A stretch of DNA of 64,000 nucleotides from Blattamonas nauphoetae (lineage: Eukaryota > Preaxostyla > Oxymonadida): contig JARBJD010000134.1 of assembly GCA_033064195.1 (NCBI GenBank), positions 124,001-188,000 of the forward strand. The letters run 5' to 3'. The position numbers and the translations under genes are program-made. The first letter of the stretch is position 1. Each line of letters opens with the position of its first letter. Shown here piece by piece: positions 56,001 to 64,000 of this stretch. The notes under the pieces are model-generated. The model saw only the letters and a program-made list of their open reading frames with translations. It was not told the origin of the DNA and did no database searches.

Positions 56001-57362
56001 ACAATACGACCCGTTGCTTTGCGAACCTTTTGAGTTCAGTCCGATCACCGCACACACGAACCATTCCATCAAATCCTGAAACAAATCAGAATGCAGAATA
56101 GAGAATCAAAATCCACAGATGAGGAGAGAAAGAAAGAAGTGACTGTAAACCTTCCATTCTATTACTTCCTTAGCTTTGCATTTCGAAGCGACGAACGATC
56201 TCAACGTGGGCGATTCTCTTTGAAAGGTCGCAAAACACTATGGTGCGTCCCAAAAAATCATTTTTTGCACAATTACCGTTCATCTGTTTAGTCGACAGAA
56301 AAAGAGTGAATTACTGGATTTCAAGTAGGATCGCGTTCGATAAAGCCATTTTTTGATCCGGACACTTTTGCACACTTTTTATCACAGAACAAGTTGAAAA
56401 ATGGAGAAATGATGTAAAACAACGTAAAAACCCTATTCTGTGTGAGAGAACCAATACAAATACATCTATTGAAGAAAAAGACGTGAAAAGTGCGGATCGG
56501 AAGATTCGACAAGATTGATGAATTTAGACTTAAGAATTGGAGAGACATATCCAATTAAGGTGGTTTGAGATATAAAGTGAAGGGAAATTGAGATTGATCT
56601 GAATTAGAGGACAAGGAGGACGATCAACAAGTCCGTGTCAGTTTGTGATCTATAAGATGAGAAATTCATGACAAAAGATACATGATCGAGTGAAAACAGG
56701 AGAAAGCATCAGATAGGTGAACAGGCCAGATTGTTTTCTGCCTGTTAGACACGATCCGTCTCACCTGAAAAAAGTGCTGAGTGTCTGTCAATGTGAACGA
56801 AATAAATGACACAAACCAAAAGAATCGCATGCAATACACGGTATAAGGTCGGTTCAATCATCGATCTGACCGATTAAAGTTGTTTGATGGAGAATGAGTC
56901 ACCTGATCTTTGAATTTGTAGAAAAGTGAGTGAAAATGAAAAAAAGAGATAATATAAACCTTCAAGATGGAGATTTTGATTGTTCCTGGGAGATGAATAG
57001 CTTTCTCAACGATCTTTCAAATGTTGACGGAGTTGTAACGCACGCGTCCTTTCATTCAGAATCGCCCACGTAGTCACGTTCTCCTGCTTCAACAGAGAAT
57101 CATCAGAATACTTCGATGCTGTGGGATCATACCACACAAGCAAGGGACATTTGGGGAGACTTTTAAGAACATTTTTTGGACATTCAGGCAGCTGGGCTCG
57201 TTTCATCGGTTGAGAATACGCTAGCTGATTTGTCGGTAACAGGGGTGGAATAAAGAGTATCTTTGGAGAAACGGACTTAAAATAGTCCATTTGTTGTGTT
57301 GGTTGAAACAGTCTGAGAGATAAGTTGTTTTGAGTGTTCTTTTCAGGAATTCTTTTGATCAC
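53062..57362 (-). CDS. Unknown family protein, paralogue B, interrupted by a TIR element
   Basis: Exons on the minus strand: about 57290-57072, [element 57067-56208], 56203-56151, 56075-55952 (124 nt), 55916-53681 (2236 nt), 53606-53448 and 53416-53062. Phases agree from the 124-nt exon to the stop. Donors are GTTTAC, GTTTGT, GTCTGC and GTATGT; introns 75, 35, 74 and 31 nt. Across the element, ENVTT/LRSFVASKC is restored by removing it with one ACGT copy and matches RVMTLSSYIVSKC of paralogue A. Shared blocks include PLLVWYDPTAS, NTSLCGFHALCRRGVHFSL and SLEWLNIPTGF. The 5' end is uncertain: no good ATG precedes about 57290, and a second element starts at 57404. It may be silenced unless the insert is spliced. 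Confidence 0.55.
56208..57067. mobile_element. MITE-like TIR element, 860 bp, 4-bp TSD
   Basis: Inverted ends GGGCGATTCTCTTTGAAAGG (left) and GGGCGATTCTGAATGAAAGG (right, reverse complement), followed by NCGC. Flanked by ACGT at 56204-56207 and 57068-57071. The interior is A/T-rich with no coding. The superfamily is unclear; a 4-bp duplication excludes hAT and Mutator-like types. Confidence 0.8.
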
Positions 57363-57403
57363 TTGGAGATATCGTCAGAGATAGTGTCAAATATTGATCG
57401 TGC

Positions 57404-59770
57404 TAGGCTTGTCTGACCGGCACTGACCGGTCAGTTTTCACCGAAAAGTACTGACGGTCACTGACCGGAGAAATTACTGAACCCATAGTCGAGAGATATC
57501 GTTTCTCCGAAGTGGTTTCCAAAACAACCGAAATTCGAATCATTAACCAAAGAATCCTTGAATTTCCTCGGATATGCCATAATTGATTTATTATCATTGC
57601 ACTTCAGCTCTATCACTCTTATTTTCGGAGAGGTATTCCTCAAATGTTCAGAAAAAACAGTTACGGGCACTTGATCGAGCTTAACATCCTCTCTCGATAA
57701 AAAAGTGATAGCTGCCATATTGGATCAGTTCCTCGCTTATATTTGTCTTGCTTTGATTTGAGTGGACGAGATCTGAACAATCCACTTCAGGCTGTCGAGG
57801 AGAGAGTTGATCCTCCATTCAGAACGAACAGAGATGATGTCCGTTGTGTGGTTGAGTGAGTCAGTGCCGTTCCTGATTCTATCTTCAGAGTCCCAGATGT
57901 CACATCGAAGAGCGAGGAGGAAGTGGACACCAATTTCATCGTGTTCGTCCCACTCAGTTCCAACAGCCCTCCCGAAACCGATCCAAACACGGCAGGAATG
58001 TCTGCATCTCCATTCCTGATTGTGGAACCAGAAACCACAATCTTCCCCAACGACTCTGAAATGGCTGGTTTGGTCTGCGAAGAGGCGAAGAGGATGGTTA
58101 GCGAGGAGAGAGTCAGCACAGAGTCGGCTTCAGCTTTCCTTCTGTTTTTGCTCCATTCGCTGCAAGTCGGGTCTGAACAAGATCGATTGACGAGCAAGGA
58201 TTCACAGAGAAGCCACATAGCTCCCCATCGGACCCACTCGAACTTGCGAATCCTGTCGATCCCACATCAGCCAGGAACAGCACAAGAGGAACATCGTCGG
58301 ACGTGTTCACTGTGTTCCATCTTCGATGCATGTCCACCAGCACTGCTGTTGGTGTCAGTGGGAAAGGAGCCAGAATCACTCCTCCATCTCCAACCGACGA
58401 CACTGACTCGAACGAGCTACTTGCGATGGAAAGAATCTGGTTGTTGTTTCCATTTGTACTCAGGAACGCCCCTCCTCCACTTTCTGTCTGCGAGATCGTT
58501 TTGAATTCACAGCCAGTAGACACATACATTGTCGATGCTCCTTCCATTTTGATCTCACTTGCCGAGGTCAATGTGAGCGACGACAACGCAATAGTGCTCA
58601 CTCCAATGTTCCCTCCCGTTTGAGTGAGAAGAGATGACGACGACGAGAAGCGAAAAAGAACACGGTTCCTGATAGTGCGAGTCTGCCTCCTTCAATCTTG
58701 AACAGCGACGCCGTGTGAGCGGCTGAGGGAGGTGTCGTGATCGTCACTGTGCTGGAGAGGGTCTGTGTGCTTCCTTTCATAACGAGCAGAGACTGTGAGA
58801 GCGATGAGGGAAGTGTGATGTCAATCGACGACAAAGTAAGTGAGCCAACTTCCAGAATTATCTGTCCATCAGATTCAAAAAGCAGTGATGCCTCAGAAGA
58901 CGAAGAGATCGACGCACCTGTCTCGGGGTATTCGAGAAGAGTTGAGAGAGTGATGTTTGAGCCCAGGCTGATTTCGGTCTTCGTTTGAGTGAGCAGCGAG
59001 AAGGCGAAATCGAGTGACGAGCAAGGAAGACGCTCCTGGCCACACTTTCCATGATCCCAGAACCCTTCCGACATAAACACCGCTCCATTCGTGTGTGGAT
59101 ACAAATGATACCCAAACGGTCCGATGTTCGTCGTGTTTGTCGAATCTGATCAAAAAAACCTGCTCCAACTGAGCTTTAGTCATCGTGGTGTTCGTCCAGA
59201 AACCCTTCATCACAACATCCCCAGACGCTTCGTTCTTCATCGACACAAATGAAACACTCTTCAGCGACAGTGTCGACGCTCCACTCATCTTGAAGCTGCT
59301 GGTTCCAGAGAATGAAAGAGGGACGAATTCGACGCTTTCGGGACGAAGAGACCCACCTTTCACATCGAAGAACGACTTCTGGCGAGATTGAGCTTGCAAA
59401 AACGCTATCAAACGAGACAGCTTTGAGGAAGACGAGGGAGAGGTTGGATCTGCGTGTATTCAAAAGAACAATGAGAAGGCGGCAGAGAAAGAGAGAAATA
59501 AGCGTCTCAAATGCATGAAGAAGGTAGAGAAGAATATAGTGAGACTATTGAGCTCCAAATTTTCATACAGATGGTGAACAAGATGTGCATTGCACAAACA
59601 ATAGAAATGAGGCTATCAAACGGTTTCAGGAAGATTCTCTGGACATGTAGTTTTGCCAAGTTTCGACTTTTAGGGAAATAGCTCACAATTAAAAGTTTGA
59701 TGGAGATCTGACCCTTTGAAGTTTTGTGAACTGACACTGACCGACACTTTTGGCCGGTCAGACAAGCCTA
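57404..59770. mobile_element. hAT-type non-autonomous element carrying a beta-helix gene fragment
   Basis: Flanked by the 8-bp duplication GATCGTGC at 57396-57403 and 59771-59778. Inverted ends are identical for 18 bp: TAGGCTTGTCTGACCGGC on the left, and its reverse complement at 59753-59770. TGACCGG motifs recur just inside both ends. TAGG termini with an 8-bp duplication are hAT-like. The interior 57787-59411 is beta-helix coding sequence on the minus strand; no transposase is seen. This looks like a captured gene fragment (Pack-type element). Confidence 0.85.
57787..59411 (-). pseudogene. Captured beta-helix gene fragment inside the hAT element
   Basis: Minus-strand beta-helix coding in four successive frames, breaking near 59150, 58610 and 58190. 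Blocks: GGSLRPESVEFVPLSFSGTS, then FMSEGFWDHGKCGQERLPC, then ALSSLTLTSASEIKMEGAS and ESGGGAFLSTNGN, then SDGELCGFSVNPC and SVLTLSSLTILFASS. The module FCGF/KCGQ...PC is the repeat start seen in other genes of this kind. It lacks signal peptide, membrane span and kinase lobe, so it is an internal piece of a larger gene. The number of frame changes suggests capture was not recent. Confidence 0.65.
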
Positions 59771-60012
59771 GATCGTGCTCGAGGATCAGACACACAAGAC
59801 AATTTCCTACGGTAATATGGAAACAATAAGGGCTGAATAGTTTGAACAAATGGTCAAACAATAAAATGTGGCTGGATCAAAGTACAGTTCCTTGTTTGAA
59901 AAAAGTCTCTCAGTCTTCCATTCCAAAAAGTGAGGATCACTGTTTCCTTTCAAAGATTCTAGAGTGTGGGCCGAGTGTTTCATCATTGAATTAGTGAGAT
60001 GAAGAGAAAAGA

Positions 60013-61266
60013 TTACTCATACAAAGAGAGAAGTTTCACACATCTCTCACGTGTCTTCTCCACAGTTATCGAACAAAACACACTCACAGCATTCATTCGA
60101 AACATTTCGGCCTCTGCCTGTTTACACGGATTGACAAGATCAGCTCCTTCTGATTGCTGATTCTCTGTCTCAGCGTTGATCAGAAGAGGTGTTCGTTCGG
60201 TTGGATTCGATGCGTCGGCGACCATTCTCCGAAAGGCGCTGTCCGTCGGAGTTGGTCTTGGCATCGACACATCTTCTCTCGCGCTGTTCGTCACGTTGAC
60301 AAGAAATCCAGCAATATCGAATTTTCTGAAGAGGACAGACTTGAATGCTGTGTCTCTCACTTTCTTTCGAGTGTTCATTTTCCATCCAATGTACGTGTCA
60401 TTTTTCATCTTCTCCATTCGGATCTTGAACGGGTAGTAAATGAGATACAATGGGAAGAAGAGGCAGATGAGGCAACCTCGCCAACATTTGAACGCGAATC
60501 GACAGCCAGCACTATATGAGCACTTCCCTTCCCGCAGACACCCACAGCACATCACAATCACCGTGTTCAACAAGATGAGGATGGCCCAACACAGAATTGA
60601 AGTTAACAAACTTGGGTTTATGCTGAACTCGAACTTTGGGGGGTGTTTCGGTATTTTTGGTTTGGCGGCGATGGCAGGGCACTTGTCTGGTGTGGAGAGT
60701 GCCAGCCAGAAGTCATCTTGATCTCCCGTCACGCCGTCAACGTAAATGCTGTGGTTGGTGTTCATCGCGACGGAGCACGGGAAGGACGTTGGAGTGATGA
60801 CGGTCGACCAACCAGCGAAACAGAAAATGTCGCGTCCTCGGCCTTCGGAGTGAGTGGCGTTGAACCGACACGTGTTGAACGTCACTGACACGTTGGTCGC
60901 GTTGGCGAGAGGTCCCAGCACAATGTTTCCTCCCATCGGTGGAAAGAGCTGGGTCGAAATCCCATGGCAACCCAGAAACCATGAATGTTCAAAGTTGATT
61001 ACAGTGTTGGGCTGAATTCCAGCAAGTGTCACTCCTCCTCCTATCCCGTGTGATGATTGTTGGAAAAAGATCGAGTTTGTGACAGTGAGAGACAGCGATG
61101 ACGACGCAGAGAGAACAAACCCGCCAGCGTTCATGGCTAAGGTCTTTCCCGCGAGGTTGATTTCGAAAATTGTGGAATCGATCAAGATGGATTGTGGGCT
61201 CGCAAAACACGTAACTGCCCCACCATACTCTCGAGCACAGTTCCAGAAGAAGAACGTCTTCTCCAC
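60013..61266 (-). CDS. C-terminal part of a beta-helix membrane protein
   Basis: About 417 residues. Beta-helix repeats come first (CAREYGGAVTCFASP, IGGGVTLAGIQPNTVINFEHS, then GGNIVLGPLANATNVSVTF), then CRFNATHSEGRGRDIF. A first hydrophobic span is LLTSILCWAILILLNTVIVM, followed by a Cys-rich loop and a second span (CRGCLICLFFPLYLIYYPF), so the tail may be palmitoylated. A cytoplasmic tail of about 130 residues carries no kinase domain. There is no ATG at the 5' end; coding runs into the 83-bp tandem repeat at 61281, so the gene is 5'-truncated or continues beyond a disrupted region. It is a surface protein by family analogy. Confidence 0.65.
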   Translation of the reverse strand: MEKTFFFWNCAREYGGAVTCFASPQSILIDSTIFEINLAGKTLAMNAGGFVLSASSSLSLTVTNSIFFQQSSHGIGGGVTLAGIQPNTVINFEHSWFLGCHGISTQLFPPMGGNIVLGPLANATNVSVTFNTCRFNATHSEGRGRDIFCFAGWSTVITPTSFPCSVAMNTNHSIYVDGVTGDQDDFWLALSTPDKCPAIAAKPKIPKHPPKFEFSINPSLLTSILCWAILILLNTVIVMCCGCLREGKCSYSAGCRFAFKCWRGCLICLFFPLYLIYYPFKIRMEKMKNDTYIGWKMNTRKKVRDTAFKSVLFRKFDIAGFLVNVTNSAREDVSMPRPTPTDSAFRRMVADASNPTERTPLLINAETENQQSEGADLVNPCKQAEAEMFRMNAVSVFCSITVEKTRERCVKLLSLYE

Positions 61267-61280
61267 AAGCTCGACTTTTG

Positions 61281-61575
61281 AACGAGCATACCGCCTGGCA
61301 TGACACGAACTTCAGTGTTCGAATGAGCGTCTTCTCTGTCAGCGCTGGACCTCCCTCATTGGGAACGAGCATACCGCCTGGCACGAAACCAATATCACTG
61401 ATCGAACGAGCTTCTTCTCTGTCAGCGCTGGACCTCCGCATTGGGAACGAGCATTCTGTCTGGCATGACACCAATATCACTGATCGAACGAGCTTCTTCT
61501 CTGTCAGCACTGGACCTCCCACATTGGGAACGAACATACCGCCTGGCAAGATCCTAATATCACTGATCGAATGCG
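61281..61575. repeat. 83-bp tandem repeat, about 3.5 copies
   Basis: Units start at 61281, 61364, 61446 and 61529 with AACGAGCATACCGCCTGGCA or close variants; period 83, 82 and 83 bp. The units contain coding-like sequence (GGMLVPNEGGPALTEK on the minus strand), but the period is not a multiple of three, so the frame changes each unit. It abuts the broken 5' end of the beta-helix gene. Confidence 0.85.
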
Positions 61576-62068
61576 CACCTCATCTTCACTATATCCTCGA
61601 TGGGAATACTGCTCATTGTGAATCTCCCACTCATAGTGAGTGCTGAATGTTCACCCGGTTCTGTATCAAGGGGACGAGCCCAGCTTGTGCGAAACTACGA
61701 GCTCAGAATCTATTGAAGCAAGATCACTTTTCACGACAGTCCTCAGCCACAAGTCGTCCGCTTCTTCCTCGTTGCGCGGAATAGTACCTCTCTCAGATGT
61801 GCAACCAGAGAAGCCTGATCAGTGTTTCCGCTCACGCGAGCGTGAAAAGTTGCCCCTTACGTCGATGACCCACCAACCATCGTGTAGAATCCATTTGAGG
61901 TTAATGAAGGGCACATGTCCTGTTCTGTCATCTTCCGAACGGACAACTCTGCATCTCCCGCGACCTGATGGCAGCCCCTAAAAGGGGAATCACGGTCCCC
62001 TCTGTTGACGAGATTTCACTCAACAAGCAACACGACACGGATATGTCCTTCCTTCATTTCATTCATTA
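61576..62068. other. Region without a supportable gene
   Basis: More G/C-rich than its surroundings and open on the plus strand from 61640 to 61981, but with no recognisable product. A short hairpin (GGCAGCCCCTAAAAGGGGAATC) lies near 61970. Confidence 0.35.
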
Positions 62069-62862
62069 TGTTTTCTTTTGTGTTCTTTTCAAGACTCCCT
62101 GAAGAGAAGCCGAAGGTTTGGAATGCACCTACCGAAGGGGCGGTGCTTTCAACAAACCAAGGCTTCTCTTATTGTCCCTGCTTCCACAAGCCGCGAGGAG
62201 AGCAGATGCTTTATCGAGTTCCTTTGGACTCTGTTCTGGCAACTGGCGCAGTTTTTTGTTCCTCGTTGAGGATTTTCTGCGATCAGACCATTGAGACATT
62301 TTTTGCTTCCTTCCCGTCGCTTTCGACAGTCTCCATCACCTTTTGGTTTTTACCTAGGTGATTGGAATAAAGTAAGTATTTAAACTTCCAATAGCGAACA
62401 GCTTGAAGATGGTGTTGACCGTTTGTTTTGCTCTTTTCTCATCGTCTCAGACTCGGTCGGTCTCAACAGATACGGTATTCTCCGGTTCAACACCCCCTTG
62501 TCACAATCGGAACAAGAATGCCACTCTGATCTAAAAGAAGGAGATTGCATTCGAATGGAACTTAATCTCTCCTCAACACCTCGAACAGTACAATTCTTTC
62601 TGAATGGCGAGGCTGGAATGTGTTATGCGTCAGGAATCCCTTCATCAGTTAGAGTTAAAGTCTGACTCTCTCTTCCCTCGTTATTCTTTTCTTCAGATAA
62701 CTCTCAGTGGAGAGAGAACATCCATCCGAATTGACAGTATTTCTCACCTCTTCCGACCCACTCCAATCTCAGAAGAGATGGAGGAATTCAAATGTTTATC
62801 CAAAACAGACACATACAGTCCTTTCCAAAAAGTTGATCAGGTGTTTCAAAAAGATGACTGAT
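62069..62862 (+). CDS. SPRY-domain protein, several short introns
   Basis: The supported 3' part has exons about 62450-62660 and 62697-62862. The first reads SVGLNRYGILRFN, then SDLKEGDCIRMELNLS, then RTVQFFLNGEAGMCYASGIP, the second half of a SPRY domain; the second reads ITLSGERTSIRIDSI and ends with TGA. The intron between them starts GTCTGA and ends CTTCAG. Upstream, small exons can be joined: a block ending FFASFPSLST, then VIGIN, then EQLEDGVD (donors GTCTCC, GTAAGT, GTTTGT), giving the IGI-x-glycine strand expected before the core. The start codon is uncertain; the ATG at 62069 is a guess. It probably mediates protein binding; no kinase domain is seen nearby. Confidence 0.5.
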
Positions 62863-63015
62863 CGACTGGATACCCTCGCCCACAATACTGATTTTCCTCT
62901 CCTGACCACTTTCCACCCCTGACTCACCTCTCGTTTTAGAATACCTAGATGGACAGATAGTGACAAAAAAGATGGTCTGTCTTATTTTTCGCAAAACATG
63001 TGCACATTTTGTCGA

Positions 63016-63154
63016 GATTTTCTGACCACTTTTTTCATTCCAGATTTTGCTCTCATTATTCATCTTTCTCTCCAGCAGAACAAAATTCTTAATTAACACA
63101 CAATATTATTCGGTGCCCCGCATTTTCCCCACTGCCACAGTTGTATTCTCTGAC
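63016..63154 (+). repeat. Left arm of a 139-bp inverted repeat
   Basis: Matches 63604-63742 in reverse complement with one visible mismatch (ACACACAA against ACACATAA). The arms are separated by 449 bp. No flanking duplication found. Confidence 0.9.
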
Positions 63155-63603
63155 CTGTCGATCACAATCATTCAGGGTCGACAATTTGATGTGTATGCGA
63201 GTTTATGGATTTTTCACGTCATTCATAATCTCAATCTCAGTCTATCGATCCTGGTACGAAAAACTATCTGGTAGTAGAAGGGACTATCAGCTCAAAATCA
63301 ATCTTGAAACCCTCGATCTGATTGTCTCTCTCCACTGGATAGTAATCTGACTTTCACGAGTGTTCTATCTTACTCTTATCATCTTAGGCATTTATCTCAA
63401 CTTGTTCCTGCAAATTGATCAGTTGTTCACAACTTCAAGATCGGAGCTGTTCACACCATCAGAACACTGCCAATATCTCTCTGTAGACTCGATCACATCT
63501 TCTATGCATTTATCCTCTTCTCGAATTCTCTCATCTCGCTTTGTGTCGATGTTTCAATCCGTAGTGATGTCACAACATCCCTTTCGTCAATCTCAGATGT
63601 TAT

Positions 63604-63742
63604 GTCAGAGAATACAACTGTGGCAGTGGGGAAAATGCGGGGCACCGAATAATATTATGTGTTAATTAAGAATTTTGTTCTGCTGGAGAGAAAGATGAAT
63701 AATGAGAGCAAAATCTGGAATGAAAAAAGTGGTCAGAAAATC
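63604..63742 (-). repeat. Right arm of a 139-bp inverted repeat
   Basis: Reverse-complement partner of 63016-63154. Could be a foldback element or a recent local inverted duplication. Confidence 0.9.
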
Positions 63743-64000
63743 AGGGTTAATATTTTTGACATCATAGAAAAGTTCGAGCCTACATCGAAACCAACCGTCG
63801 CCATTCTTTTTTCAACTTTTCCTGTCTCTCTCCAACTACTCTTGTCACACCTCAAATAGCTGCTAATAAGTGTTTTTTTTCAAAATCTTCCCGCCAGAAA
63901 TCTAATCAGACTGAGAAAAAAACAATTGACGGGATGATCTTATGACGGTTGGCGATGTTCTCTCAACTATCGTCCTCACGACACTCGTTTTGTTGTTTGT

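Larger units (their letters stand above)
62863..64000. other. Non-coding end of the window with a large inverted repeat
   Basis: No gene supported. Contains inverted arms at 63016-63154 and 63604-63742. Confidence 0.5.

Noticed and set aside
8518-59770. Polinton or other large virus-like element
   Set aside because: The TIR elements are 0.5-2.4 kb and no capsid, packaging ATPase, DNA polymerase or integrase is recognisable.
1-64000. CRISPR arrays, rRNA genes, bacterial operons, riboswitches
   Set aside because: No regularly spaced identical repeats of CRISPR type, no rRNA sequence, and the DNA is clearly eukaryotic with introns.

Overview
The window is nuclear DNA of a eukaryotic protist with short introns. 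It most resembles an oxymonad/preaxostylan flagellate such as Blattamonas. That is an inference from gene content: protein kinases with C-terminal SPRY-like domains, very long beta-helix surface proteins ending in a membrane span plus a degenerate kinase domain, and a dispersed helical-repeat family known to me from that lineage. There is no bacterial operon structure. Splice donors are mostly GTTTGN, GTATGN or GTCTGN, acceptors are mainly CAG/TAG, and introns are about 29-155 nt.

Layout. 0-6 kb: a PB1-domain gene, a tRNA-like gene, a permuted papain-like protein and an unrecognised intron-rich gene (minus strand). 6.3-22.9 kb: one huge minus-strand beta-helix/pseudokinase gene cut into five pieces by four separately inserted mobile elements, plus a fifth nested in one of them. 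Target-site duplications (TSDs) show where the three TIR elements entered. 23.3-25.7 kb: a frameshifted coiled-coil gene. 25.7-27.2 kb: non-coding DNA with a GTCC-motif cluster. 27.2-34.3 kb: a copy of the dispersed family with an in-frame TAG, a gene with two SPRY-like domains made by internal duplication, and a five-exon kinase-SPRY gene. 34.8-45.4 kb: a six-exon, 3385-residue UBR1-like RING E3 ligase. 46-47 kb: a RING-H2 gene. 47.6-57.4 kb: three minus-strand paralogues of one unknown family, sharing an exon of exactly 124 nt. The third paralogue is interrupted by a short TIR element. 57.4-59.8 kb: a hAT-type element carrying a decayed beta-helix gene fragment. 60-61.6 kb: the end of another beta-helix membrane protein, followed by an 83-bp tandem repeat. 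62-64 kb: a SPRY gene and a 139-bp inverted repeat.

Taken together, the window combines surface proteins (beta-helix), signalling (kinase-SPRY), ubiquitin ligases and a lineage-specific family with heavy, mostly non-autonomous DNA-transposon activity. Six TIR elements were delimited to the base from TSDs and inverted ends, and none encodes a transposase I can recognise. Several carry gene-like, intron-containing sequence, which suggests gene capture.
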